In this document: piece by piece, positions 28,583 to 42,406 of the stretch
How positions within the stretch are numbered: the first letter of the stretch is position 1
How the letters are laid out: each line of letters begins with the position of its first letter
Source of the DNA: Trichinella spiralis
Taxonomy: Eukaryota; Nematoda; Enoplea; Trichinellida; Trichinellidae
Reading direction: 5' to 3'
DNA length: 64,000 bases
Assembly: GCA_000181795.3 (NCBI GenBank)
Contig: CM012954.1
Coordinates: 9,123,300-9,187,299 of the forward strand
Notes under the pieces: generated by a model
Seen by the model: the letters and a program-made list of their open reading frames with translations, nothing else
Databases searched by the model: none
Told to the model about the DNA's origin: nothing
Made by a program: the position numbers and the translations under genes

Positions 28583-31200
28583 AATGCTTTGCTGTTGAAG
28601 AGAGATAAAAAGAGAAGAAGAAAGCGACATGAAATTCTGCTAACAACTTCCACAGACGACGACAAACATACATGCACAGATACAACAGTGAAGCATACGC
28701 ATACGGCAGATGATAAATGTGATCCAAGGACGACGACAGACAGCAATGTCTTGTTTACGACTTTGTCCGCGACCTGAATGCTTCACGACCAGGGTGACAA
28801 TGTATTTGGGGTGACAGCCAAAAGCGACTAAACTAAAATGTCTAGCCAGAACCCCTTTGACAACGTGCAAGTATTATTATTATTATTATTATTATCATTA
28901 TTGTGGACGAGAAACGATTATTAGCTCTCACGTGAGCAAAACGACGACGGCCAAGCTTGACGCCGGTTGGTTCTTTTGCAAGCGTCGCGACGATCGTACA
29001 TCTCGACTCTTGATGCCCTACCTGTCCTTGACGATTACTTGTTCTACGTTTGCATCATCAACATCATAATCAACACTAACATGATCATTTAAAACAACAC
29101 ATACACACACATTTATACTTATATCTGTATTTTGTTGTTGGTATTATTTGTAAAATTTCATTTTCCACAACAGTGATAGTAATAATAATACTAATAATAA
29201 TAATTACATCGACTATTAAAAGTAAAAATAACTAACCAAATAAATGATCAGATTAAAATGACAAAAACACTAATTATACAATAGCTATAAACAGCAACAA
29301 CAACAACGACGACAACGATATATATGAATGTTTGTAACCGACGGGTGAGAGAGCCAAAAACTAAGTAATAATTGCCCTGGTGGAAACTTACTATATACAA
29401 ATGCCGTCCGTATAGTGAAAATTGTCGCCAACAAATTTCTGCTTGAATATGTCAAAGCAAATCACCTATCTCTCGTATCGTAATTAACTCTCAGAAAAGC
29501 AAACACAACATTGTAAATAAACTATTTTTTCTTCCATAGCAATCATCACAACTTTTCGATGAATTGGAGAAAATAAAACAGTGAAAAGACTCAAACTCCA
29601 AAAATCCCATTCTCACTTTTCTCTAGCTAACAATCAAATCAAGACATCAACCCAATCCCACGGGTGGGATCGCACTCGCTTAAATATAATAAATTGCTAT
29701 TCAACAAATAAAAGTGACATCTACAGAGTTGTCAGCGAAAAGAAACTGCTTGCTGCCAAAGAGAAAATGTATCCAATTTTCAAATATACAACAAACACTT
29801 ATGCATATATTTGTGTAAATATAGAAAATTCATCTGTAGAAAAAAAAGATGAGAAAAATTCTTGCAAAAAATAATAAGCAACGCATGAATGAATCGAATG
29901 AACAAAATGTATGAAATTGGCTGACTGATGGTCGTCCCATTTGAAACTGTGGGAAAAAGGATGAATCAGTTTACAAGTTGGAATTTGTGAAGCAAGTGAT
30001 AAAGTAAGCAAATATATTATAATATCTGTGCCGGGCGTTAATGGAATCTTTGACGGATTTGATTTTTCAAAACTGAATGAATCAGCAGCGTTGACAAAGT
30101 TGCTGGTCGACCGGTGAAAACAAATACTGATGATCACACGTAGAAAAGATTTCATACAAACGTCACCGACTTTCTTTTCCTCTTAACACAGTTATCATAC
30201 ATCTACTGAGAACCCTTGTGAAAATGCTATATGCTAATGTATTTTCCTAACCTAGTCATGATTGAAAATCAACAGTGGATTTATTCTGCCAGTGGTGATA
30301 CACAGACAACAACACTGGAATGATGCAACAACAATGTTGCGCATATATAAAACGAAACGAGATAGCACCGAAGTGATTTGAATATATAATAAAACGGAAA
30401 TAGTTGTCATTCTCTTGAATAATTAAAAAGAAATAAAAACTGTTCAATGTCAAAATGTACGATCAAAAATAACTACGAGAACAGAAATGTTGGAAAAAAG
30501 TGAGGAAAATGAATCTTCTTCACATTTACATTTGCTTGGATATTCAAGAATGTCCAAAATAAAAAAGAAAACAAACAGATCTGCAGCTAATTTTCCCTAT
30601 AAGAAGAAGTATAGAATCGAGAATATGCGTTTAAATGACTTTTTGATCAAAGTGAATAATTGGAATATAAGAAAACAAAATTACACCTTCGCACACTGAA
30701 TATAAATGGGTTTTCTGATTGACATTTTCAAATTTTATGGTTTTTCCTATTTCTTGCTGTTTACTTAATAATATTATTTTGTCTTTCAAATTTGAAATCT
30801 TGTATTGAATTATATTGGAAAGTTATTAAACTAGTCAGCAACATTATTCATTCAAACAACAGATGAAGCATCAGCCGGAAAGCGGCTTGGCAAAAGCCGA
30901 AAAAACGACTGACAAACAGACAAATAAACAGCAACAACAACAAAGCAGACTAGACCGAATATTATAATGAACGCTCGAACGTCGACCCGATTTGAACAAA
31001 TCACGTGCTTAGAACTGGTTAATGCGCTGGTGTGGATAAATGCAATGGGAAAAAAAACGATCGACCGACCGCGCAACTGCAAAGATTAGCAGCAAAAGCA
31101 GAAGCAGAAGCAGCAGCAGCAGCAGCACATGAAACAAAAATATCAAATATCAATGCAATGCAGTGAAATTGAATATAATTTCAATTTTAAAATTGAAGAT

Positions 31201-31243
31201 GGATGAGGATGAGGAAGAGGAGGAGGAGGAGGAGGAAGAGGAA
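31201..31243. repeat. GGA-rich purine tract
   Basis: Mostly GGA triplets with GAT and GAA interruptions. Confidence 0.9.
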
Positions 31244-34200
31244 AAACAATAAAACCTACCTCTCCGCATACCTCTCAAAATCCCTACCTGAAAAATAGAA
31301 GATAAAAATCGAATATAATAATAATAATAAAAAGCAAATAAATAAATAAATTTCACTTTCGAAATGCCATGCTTTGCACAGCAAGCAAGAACTTTTAAAA
31401 TTAGACAAGACCGGCTGGCTTGAGTCGAATAAGCTATTCATTGTTGTTAGCTATATGGCTGATTCGGCGGCAGCTTATGCCGCCCGCCGAGGGCGCTAAC
31501 GGCCGAACGGCGTCAACTGAGCCAGTTTGAAGCGACTCGTTTGGCCGTATAATTAGGAAATTTGTCGATCACCGACCGGCTTTATCGCCGGAAAGTGCCC
31601 CCCCACCCCACCCCCCATCCATCCACCCACCCACCCACAGCCCGTATCTGCGAGATCAATGTCTAGAGCTAAGTAGATCCGATCGGTCGAGTTGGATCGA
31701 TGGCTTCTTGTCAACTATCTCTCCAAACTGAAACGCGAATGCCGAATGCCAGGCAGATTACGCCACTTTCATCAAGCAATGGACAATTCTTTAATAAACA
31801 AACAAAAGCTGTACAATTTAAATTACTACATGCTATAGAAGCTGTAGCTTCAAAATCTGATAATAAAACTTACACGCATACGGATATTTTTCTTCTTCTT
31901 ATTCAATTACTCAGAAATAATTGAAAACAGAATAGAAAAACATTAATATAAATGTTGCTATATTTGTATTTGCAATATATTTTTTTCCTACATTTTTTTT
32001 CTTTATCCCTGATTTAAATTGGAATTACAAATGAGGATTGCATTACAAATCCCTTGATTCTAATCAGCTAATACACGGAATCATCATGACTGGCATTCCA
32101 ACAATGTCATATACTGTGAGCAGTATAACTTTTCAAGTGTTGTTTCGAAAAAGAAAATCACAAAAAGAAGAAAGATGGGAAAAAAAGGAAAAGTTTTTCT
32201 TTTTCTTCCACCCGTGAATCATATTCATGAAAATTGAATATTATCACCATTGTTTATATAAATTTATAGAATGGAAAGTTAAAAAAAATTGCATATGAAA
32301 ATAAAAATAAAATTTCATCCACTCTATATTTGCCTATAGTGGAAAAGTATGCAATTCTTTTCACAACATGTTGCAACGTAAAAGTTATCAATGCAGAACA
32401 CAACAATTCACAAAGAAATATATTTTTTCAAAAATAATAATAACTTTTAAAAAGCTGCAATTCAATTTTCATCTCACCTTCACAATGTGACATTTTTAGT
32501 GCAACATGAAAACGTGTACTTTTTCAAATCAGCCATACAGATAGCATAGCCCCTCCCAAAAAAAACAACTCAATTTCAAATTAGGCTCCCAAAAAAAAGA
32601 CAGCGTCAAAATGCATATCAATCAAAAATTGGTCAATCACTTGTAATAAATGAACAGCCAAATTTTTATCACAAAAAGAGAGAGAAAGTGAAAGAGCGAA
32701 AAAATAATGTTCAACATTAAATTTCGCACATAACGAAATAAGAATAATTTAATATATTTATTATGTTTACAAAGTGATTTAAATAGTACTTTTCATCCTG
32801 TTTCCTTTTTCATCAAAATAAAAATGCAAATCTTTCGTATATACAGTATGGAAATTTCTATTCTCTTCAAGTATAAATAAATATATGTATGTATATTTTT
32901 CAATATAATATGTTTGGTCAGCTTATGCTTAAAACGGATTAGCTCAGTCTGGAGGAATGGGGGAGAAATGGCTGAGTGCACCTCAACTGGCGAGAATCAA
33001 TCGTACCGGCGGCAATCGATTGCAATAACGCGTCCGTTCGTTATTCACTCAAGCGGCTCATCTCAAGCGCAGATAAGTGGACACGAGGAGAATGCAACAA
33101 AATTGACAATCAAGTAATGTAAAAGAATAATAATAATAAGCCACCAACTTTCCTCAAAAAATCGTCAAATTTTTATAACCTTCAAATACAAAAAAACTGG
33201 ACCATTTCATCATTATATTTTTCTTTTGCAGAGAACATGAAGAAATAAATTCTATTATTTGATAATAATAATAATAATAATTTAAAAAAAATTACACACC
33301 TGTTGTATTGTGTTCATGAGATTGAAAAATCAGGAAGTAGATAAGAATGAAACAACAACAACAACGACAAAGAATATATGCTTGCATATTGTATTGCTTT
33401 GTATTGTATTGTATGGCATTGTAATAGAATAAAAATTGAAATCAACTACTCCAGGATCTACTTGAGAGCTAGCTGCTCTATAAAACAGTGCACACAATGT
33501 GTGTGCGATAAAAACAGGATAGCCGACGTTTAAAGCAGACAAAAAGCACCAACAGTAGACAATGCGTGCAAAACCGGCTCAAATTGAGACAAGCCAAAAT
33601 GTGCAAAGTGAAAATTACTAAAGAAGAAAATAATAAAATAAATATCTAGCCGCATGCACATTTTCGCGACAAATGATCAAACCGGCCACCAGCAATGACA
33701 AAAACAATTTCAAAATCTATCTACTCCATGATGAAAACGGATAGACAAAGATAGATGGATAGACAGTCTGGAAAACAATTATGGTAAGAAAAAATCAACA
33801 AAAAACAAAAAATATTTGAAAATTGAAAAAAATTTCAAAGAAACGAAACCAATAATTTTGCCAATTTGAACCTCTTTGTCATCACATTCACCGGTACAGT
33901 ATCGAAACCGAAAAATACCTCTCTACATTGATATTATTCAAAAATCGACTTATTCATTTTTATTGTAAATATTGTATATTGTTGATAAAACTGCTCCGAA
34001 ACTAGTTCTATCTAATATGTCCCAAACATCGCACAACACGGCCATGACGATGCAGATGGAAAAATTGCTCTGTGAATTGAAAATATTTTACAGAAATGAT
34101 GTCGCCGATCACTACTGGGATACACACAACATCCGGAGTTGCTAACTGGAGCGCCTTTGTAAAATTCATCCCGACAACAAAAAGCAACAACTGATAACGA

Positions 34201-34823
34201 TCAATCATACCAACGTTGACATTTTCAAAGTTTTATGTTCATTAATTCTTGAAAATATTTACTACCTTCTTTTCTACAGTAATACGTGAAATTTTCAAGT
34301 TGCGTAAAAAAGTTGAAAAAAAGGATTAAAATTAAAAAAACAATTATTTCTTTTAAATTTTCATCAGTGAAATTTAAATTCCAATACAAGGTTGAAGAAA
34401 TCAAGATCACTTACTGGACAATCTTACAACACGATCATGTATACATATATGCATATTGTAATAGTTATCGTAATGCAACAATATTATTCAGTTGAACAAA
34501 CAGCGTTTGCTTGTTGAAAAATTTTTCTTAAAAAATTATTGTACACTCTGAGAAAAAAAAACTATTCTTACAAAAGCATGAAATCTTTTACCGCAGTTCT
34601 TTGCCAATATTGAAATACAAATCTTCTGTTAAACTTGAAAACTGTAGCCCAAATTCATTCACATTTCAGTGAAAAACAAATATGCAACTGAAATGTGTCC
34701 ATTTATAGCTTAAAACTAGCACTTTTCACATAAAACACAATATATATCTGGTTACGCAAAATGGTCGACACTTCCTTGTGTTTGCTGATGTTGAAAACTG
34801 ACGTTCAATTTGGCGAAATTAAA

Positions 34824-34957
34824 TACCACCACTACCACTACCACTACCACAAACTACTACTACTACTACTACTACGACGACGACGACGACAACGACGACA
34901 ACAACAACAACAACAACAACTACTACTACTACTACTACTACAAATACAACAACACCA
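34824..34957. repeat. Compound triplet array (CAC/TAC, TAC, GAC, AAC, TAC)
   Basis: About 130 bp in which every triplet is NAC and which changes motif in blocks: CACTAC, then TAC, GAC, AAC and TAC again. Confidence 0.95.
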
Positions 34958-35373
34958 AGTATGAAAAAAGAAAGAACGTTATGCCAATTTCAAAAGTGGT
35001 GAAAAGAAAGAAAAATATAAACCAGAAAATTGTTAATTTTTTCAATTCATTCATTTGAAAAATTTTTTTATTAAACCAAAATATCATCAATTAGCAAATT
35101 CTATTGTTGATGCAAATGCAAATGCAAAATACGAAATGCGCAGTGATTGCAGTACAATGCGCGCAAAAATAGCTGGTGATGGTGATCAGATTCGAGAAAG
35201 CCGAGCAAGATAGATAGATGGATATCTAATATATGCAAAAAAGAGAGAGAGAGAGAGAGAGAAATGCTCAAATTCTTCTCTAAAAGATGCACAATAGAAT
35301 GAAAATTTGATACCAAACTCAATAAAAATGATATGGAAAAGGGGAAAAAGTGTAACAGAAAGCAAAAAATTCT

Positions 35374-38300
35374 TTAACCCAGAATTTTAGATGCTTCTCG
35401 CAAGCCAGAAACCAGAGCACCAGTGAAGGTCTGCGGAAACTGCCGGCTGGTAGCCTAAAGTTATAGCACACTTTAATCGAATCAAAAATGATGCTTGAGC
35501 AGAGAAAAAGGACTGAAAGTGAAATTTTCTTTCCTCCTTCTTATATCATATCCTCCTTAGATGAACATGAATAAAAAAAAATCTTCCCGATTCAAATTTC
35601 CTTCAACTCAACTACACTCCTAACATATCTCGACTGTTGAAAAAGTACAACTTTCTACTTGAACAAAACCACCAAAGAAGCCTCAAGTTAAAAAAAATAT
35701 ATACACCTTTCCAACATTGAAAAAAAAGCATTGTAAAGCAATGTAAAAATGCAAAAAGCATGAAAATTGTGAAAAAAGCCCAAGCATGTATATGTTTGAA
35801 ATAATAAATAATAATATCTTCTTGCTTTTTGCATTTGACAGTTTCAAGAAAAAAAACAAAAGAACACTTACTTCACCAGCAAAATGTACTCTTCCTTTAA
35901 CAGTCTCTGCCATCGCGTCGTAATCGTCTCCTGTGGCGCCCACGCAGATGTAACTGTACGCCATGCCGATGTCCGGATCTTGTCCCCAACGAGTGACCAT
36001 ATATTTCATAGGTTCGGGAATATCCTGCCGAGTGAATTAAAATTAAAATCAAAAAAATTTTTTTTAAATTAACAAGTGAACCAACTTCTTCTGGAAACAT
36101 CCTGCGCAACGTTTGCACGCACAAATCGACAATCGCTTCGTCGGTTTTCGAATGAATCAACTGAGCAGATTCACCGCTCAAGTAGCACATCAACACGTTG
36201 CACGTTTCGTCGTCACTGGAACCCTGAAAAATGATAAAGATCATTTCGCGGAGTAACACTATGCAAATTTTCCAAACAACAACAACGGCGATGACGAGCC
36301 TGATAATCATTTACCGGTGGCGTGAAATCGTAGAAGACGTTGAAAAATCCACGCTGTTGACCTTTACTCGAAACACTGCCAAAATAGTCGGCAGCGTTTG
36401 TTTTTTTCGACCAGAAATTTTTTGAAAATCGCAAAGCGATCTAAAAATAACAAAACCAATTTTTATTCATTATTAAAAAATAAAAAAATTTCATCATAAA
36501 TGAACTTTAAATTAAAAACAATTCATCGCCCTCACTTTTTCAATGATACCGCAGCCGAGAGTAGATATTGCTTTCAATTTATTATCAGGTAAAGCTGGTA
36601 AAAATTCTATGCATTCCTTCTTCAAAACGGCTAACGGAACTGTCACAATAACCTTATCAAAAAAACAAAGTATTTATTTTTGTAATAAGCATATATATTT
36701 ATATATATATATATATAAACTAACTTTGTCGCAAATAAATGTTTCTTCATCCGCAGTGCACACTTTGACTTGTTCCGAAGAATAATCAATGCTGACAACC
36801 TGAATACTCAGTTAGCAAAATTAGTAAACAAAAAAAAGAATACAATTAATAACAAAATTTAAATATTACATTGAGAAAGAAAACAAACGAATATTAATTA
36901 ATGAACTATAATTTTTGAAATAACTGATTTAAAATTCAATTTCATCATTTTCAATTCAGAAAAATTTATGTTTCATATTTTGTTATTCATTTTTGTCTGC
37001 TATTCAAAAACTGAAAAGCGCACGTGAAAAATTTTAAAGTCGAAGAAATTTGAAGAAATTGCGTAGCAAAATTTGAAAATTGCAAATTGGATTACTGTAA
37101 TGTTGACCGAAATTTTTTCTACCATCCTACGGTAAGATTGAAGATAATGTTCAATAGAAATGTCAAATTATGCTCGATCAGAGATCAGTTTTACAATCGT
37201 AATATAAAAAAATACCTTTTTACAATAGCGTACATCCAAACCTTCGACTAACTGATCAGTTATTCTTGCACAGCCGGCTGTCATGAGAGCATGACTGCCT
37301 GCAAATTGGGGAAATTTTTCATTCTGATTCCAATGCAACCCTGATACCATTTCCAAAGGGGAGCCGCAGGAATATTCCAAATTGCTTATGTGAAAGTTGA
37401 ACAATTCTTCTTCATCCTAAAAAGGCGGATGTTGCGCAAAACAAAACAAAAATACATACATGCAATTTCAGCAGCATTAGTTCAATTTTTCCCATACCAC
37501 ACTTTCAAGAGAACTGCCACATTTGTGGGCAGAATAACAACGATCAACCTTTTTCATTAATGCTAAAACAAGAACAAATTATTTTAAAAATTCCACATTC
37601 AGATATGGTACAAGTTTAAAGAATTATTCAATGAAAGAAAAAAATGTAAACACACACACAAACATACTCAACAAATTATCATCCATATCACCTCTACGTT
37701 GCCAGTGTTCTATGACATCGAGCAGGGCATTGAAATGGCATTCAACTTGACGATCAACATCATGATTTACAATCTTGCCCGTACGTTCGCTAATGAGAGG
37801 GCATTCTTCGCGAAGAACACGAAAATTGATCCCAGCCTATGGGGCTTTTATACAGAACAACCACAGATTTAAATAATACTTATCTATAGTATACTTGAAA
37901 GCAGAGAACACAAAATGGATTGTTAATTATGCCAGTTATAAGCTGACCACCACGACCAACCGGAACTCCAAAACTACAGTCGTCGACTATACGGCCTCCA
38001 GCTTTTTCTTTTATTTCCAACACGACAACCTAAACTTGTCCGAGTATGCACAGAAATGAACAGCATGGATTATGATGTGAAAGGGAAAAATGAAATTGTC
38101 TACGTTGACTCCAAAATTTTGCAATTGACGAGCAGCTGCAATGCCGGATATTCCAGCGCCGACAACTACAACGGACATCTGAAACAATGTAATGTAAAAC
38201 AAAACGCGTACAACCAAGTGTGTTCGAGAAAGATGATTAGAAATTTAAATAAATAAATAAATATATATATACCTCTTTCGGAGCAATACTGAAACAGTTT

Positions 38301-41300
38301 GGTGGGTTTTTCAGCAATCCAAAGTTAACCAAGCCTTGGTGAGTCAAAAATTGCAAAATACGTCCCACTTCGTGCGTCAACAATATGCGTATAAGACCAC
38401 GGCAAATGATTTTCTTCTTACAATCGGCCGGAGTTATCCAATTCTAAATGAAGATGTTTCATATTTGGACGAAAAATAAGAAGAATAAAATAAAATTTAT
38501 ACATACTGAAGGATTCAAATTCCACAAAGCCACTATCAAATTTCGAAGACAAAGATAAAAGTTCTGTTCACTAAAAAAATAAAACATTTCTTTTCATGAT
38601 TATCAACATGAATAAGACTGAAAATAATATCTAATTGTAATTTCAAAATACTACTATTAATTCCACGTTACTGGAAGATTTTTGTTTATTTTTTTTTAAA
38701 TTAATACCTTTCATATTCAGGAAATGCTTTTATCTCATCCGGTTCCATAGCATCAGGTCTGAAACATCTTGCTCGATCATAATCTGTAGCCATGTAAAAT
38801 GGTTGAGCATTTTGTTCAACAGAGACCGACACTGGAAAAGAATAAATTGGAAATTTGGCGTAAAATTTGAACAAATAAGAAAATTAAGCTTATTTAAATA
38901 CATACAAAATTTATACAAATGCGTATCCACTAAACTGGTAGGGCTCATGCCTAATAGATCAAAGTAATATTCTTTTTTGAGAAATACAGCAGCTGGACTA
39001 TTTTTCAGCAAAGGTGGCACGGCTAAATACTTAAACCAATAGGAAACCAGTGCACGCCGGGCTACCTGAAATGTAGTTAGCTTTGTGAAATTAAATAATG
39101 CTTCGTGAATATTATAAAAATAACAATTACCGGATCTTCAGCCACAGAACAAGGATCTTGTCCGTCATCGGTCGGCGATATAACGCGACTGCAATCAAAA
39201 TTTGCAAAATCATTATAATAACATGTGCCAAGCACTGTCCGCCATTTCGAACATTTCATACACTGAATCCAATAAGGCAGAACTTCTAAATTACAAAAAA
39301 AAAATAATAAATAAATTGTCTTCGGGCAATTATGAAACTGTGGTTGGAAATGGCAGATGTTATAACTGCTACTGATAAATGAATTCAAATGCATCGGGTA
39401 CCGATATTAAACGCACAGTAATTCAAGTGCTGAAACAAATAATAAAATTATGCTTTTCTTTCTTGCTTTTTCTTATTGCATTATACTGACAATTACACAG
39501 TAAGATGATCTGTCCAACTGTAAAAATGTTTCATCAAAACAATAAAAAGAATACCTTAAAACTTATCGTATATATTTGTATTACTACTTTTGAACACCAA
39601 CTAGTAATCATGAAACAGATCAGCGCATCAGCATTCTCTTCAACCTTGATTTTTTAATTATACAGTAGATTTCCTGTACATATCACATAATACTATGCGT
39701 AAAAAGTAGGCATGTTGGTGAATTTGAAAAAAATAAATAAATAATATTTCATATTCATCTCCATCAAATTCGAAACCTTCTACTTCAAGAGAAGAATGCA
39801 CATATTTCGACTAATAATAATCATGTTTGACTAAATAACTTTCACACAAATTCTGAGATTCACTTCCTCCTTCTTTGGCGAACAAAACAATATGCAACAT
39901 TTCCTTCCTGATAAAATTGAAAAGAATTGAAAAAAAAAACAGTTCACACATTAAAATTACAAAGTTACACGACAGCAGAAGATGTTATAATAATTTTTTG
40001 AAAAGTGTCTTAAAACAAACTTTCCCATATACTTGCACATCAACAATAAAGTACCTGAACATAACTAATAGAACAACAAAAGATGCGTGTATCAATTGAA
40101 TAAAAAGGAAAAGCTGAATTTGAAACTCCAACAAATTTGATGAATCTATTCATTAAAAAGAAAAATGTTTTTATTTTTACTACTTTAAATTCATATATTA
40201 CTGAAAACCCACTGCTGAACAAAACTTACACGCTAACTTGAAGGGAATAAAAAAAACCTATATCATCAACTGAATTGTTAAATTCTATATGGAAAATTCA
40301 TATTTTTCTTTTCATGTAATTCTCAACTTGGAAATGTACAACTGTTTTCTCTCTCCTTCTCAATATGACCGTAGGAAAAAATAAACAACTTTAGCATTTC
40401 ATGATAAAATAATCAATTGATGACATCACTAGGTGACACGGCATTTCGCTTAAAACATTTCTTTCTGCCTGACTAATGCAAGAAAGTCATTTACAATAAA
40501 GCTCGACTGAAAATAACGAACCCTTGAATAAATCTATCCGTATTACACTACATATATATGTATTAAAGATGAGATAAAATGTGATGAATTTCATTAAAAA
40601 TTATACTATATCTGTGAAACGTGTCATTCTCTCTGACCTTGTGCAAGAGCAAATTTCACTGCACTACAAAAGCCTTAAATAAAGCTTGAAGAGGAAAAGC
40701 TATTGCATTGTAGAAAAGTAGAATGAAGGTTTGTTTGTGTAAAGAAAGAAAGAAAAAAAATTAAGAATATTTCGTGAAGTGGAGTAGACTTTGAAAACAA
40801 CTTGGTTTAACTTGGTTCTTAGCAGACGTGAAAAAAAACAACAGAATAAACATCTGCTTGAAAAGTTAATGACTTGATCAATACGTTGCGCTTATTGGCT
40901 GAAAAAGGCTTTCTCCAGCACCAGCCCCGCCCCTCTTCCCCGTACAACATACGGTCCATGTGTAAAAAAAGGGTCAATCGTAGCTGACTGACCTTCTGCT
41001 ATGAACAATTTGATCGATGGCAGCGCTTTTCCTCCGTTCAGTTTCCACAATCGTCGCCAATCGTTCACTTTCCTCAGTCCAGATTTTTGCCTTAAAAATA
41101 ATTAATAACCGTGTACAGTTGAAAATATTTGAATTTTTTATTCTTTGATGAAACATGTCAATCTCACTCACGTGTAACAATCATAACAACATTGGCAATA
41201 ATGCTCGTCGCAGCTGATGTGATGCCATTTTGCACTTTTGAAAGTGGTACTACATCTGAAATTAAACCATGCGAAGCAATGATAAATAAAAATTGAAATA

Positions 41301-41539
41301 CCACATCACAGTGTAAATTGGGATCACCTGTCGGACAGTTTCAAAATGCAGACAGGAATCACATCACGGCAGCCACGATGGGAACATCGAAGTACGACCG
41401 CATCTTTGCCGTTGGCAATCTCTACCAGACGGTTTACACGCTGTGGGCGTGATCTCGATGTTGTCGATTTGATGATCGTGCGTCGTTGAAGGCGATCACT
41501 GGTCTGGCGCAATCGAGTCGCCATTGCATTCGGACACAT
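35374..41539 (-). CDS. KDM1B: Lysine-specific histone demethylase 2 (LSD2/KDM1B), FAD-dependent
   Basis: Nineteen exons join without a frame break (41539-41328, 41255-41172, 41090-40993, 39285-39131, 39065-38906, 38831-38708, 38570-38507, 38443-38273, 38178-38104, 38029-37895, 37836-37668, 37562-37498, 37416-37216, 36799-36725, 36652-36536, 36440-36315, 36223-36086, 36024-35872 and 35454-35374), giving 800 residues (human 822). Order: N-terminal C4H2C2 zinc finger (C52, C57, C72, H83, H89, C91, C94), CW finger (W137-C140-x2-C143-x2-W146, C153, C163), SWIRM (~184-350), then the amine oxidase domain with Rossmann motif VGAGISG (~361-368), [20 protein letters not shown], lysine K635 in GIIEK (equivalent to LSD1 K661), and C-terminal [18 protein letters not shown]. 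All LSD2 modules are present. It removes H3K4me1/2 methyl groups oxidatively. The largest intron (39286-40992) separates the two zinc modules. A second in-frame ATG lies at 41524. Confidence 0.95.
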
Positions 41540-42406
41540 CAACGATACTGATGGTGTAAAACAATACCAACCTTCTTCAACCAATTATTCTATATTTGGT
41601 TATCAACAGCCAACACTGATCATCAATACAATAAAGCTTGCGCCTTGGTAAAACAAAAACTTAACAACACCTACAGTATGACAACTAACGTATACCTAAC
41701 CGTCAAACAGCTGGGTAATTTAGTAGAAGTCGCAACAAAGTCAAGTACATCTAAAAACAATAACCAAACAGCACAATCAAGAAATAACTTAATATAAATA
41801 GTTTTATAAAATAAAAATTTAAACTTTTATTTCGATAAAGTAATTCAGGTTGTAATCGTTGCTTTACGCATAAAACTTCACCGTTTTTTAATATAAATTA
41901 AAAAATGCATTATAACTTTCAAAAATTGACAAAGTCCCGCTAGACCAACACTAATTATAAATAATCAACAATAAAAAACACTCGACCGCAGATCATATCA
42001 ATTCTACTTCTAAATAAGTTCAGCTTTGGAAAGCAATGATTTTACTGAACTGCGTGATTTTAGAGATGCTTTTAACAACAAAAATAAAAATAAAAAATAA
42101 AGTAATATCAAATACATCACAATTACCCCAAACTATATAATATCAAATAATAATCTGAACCTCTGATGAAAATCATCCATCAGCAACAATAAGTTAATTT
42201 TATCTTTTTCATTCTTAAACTTTTATTTACAACTTTACATCATTACTTTTTAAAAAATCATTCTCAACAAATTATTTACATTTTATTTTTTAAATCCACT
42301 AACATTCGATTAGACTACATCAAATGCACCATATAAAATTCATACCTGAATATATTTTCCTGTCTGTACAATATTGACTTTTGAAATTTGTCGAGTGAGG
42401 GGAAAA
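41540..42406. promoter_or_regulatory. Head-to-head intergenic region, KDM1B / TRNAU1AP
   Basis: 867 bp between divergent start codons (41539 minus, 42407 plus). It must hold both 5'UTRs and both promoters, so it may be bidirectional. It is AT-rich with no CpG island, and no specific binding motif is claimed. Confidence 0.5.

Larger units (their letters stand above)
18382..35373. other. 17 kb gene-poor region between dve-1 and KDM1B
   Basis: No exon chain or conserved protein family could be supported on either strand. It holds many microsatellites (listed separately where long), a few compositional islands richer in CpG than the surroundings (about 23.33-24.11, 28.92-29.05 and 31.45-31.70 kb), and scattered short open frames. 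It may contain dve-1 5' exons or enhancers, or the 3'UTR of KDM1B at its right end (minus-strand AATAAA near 35.06 kb). Confidence 0.6.
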
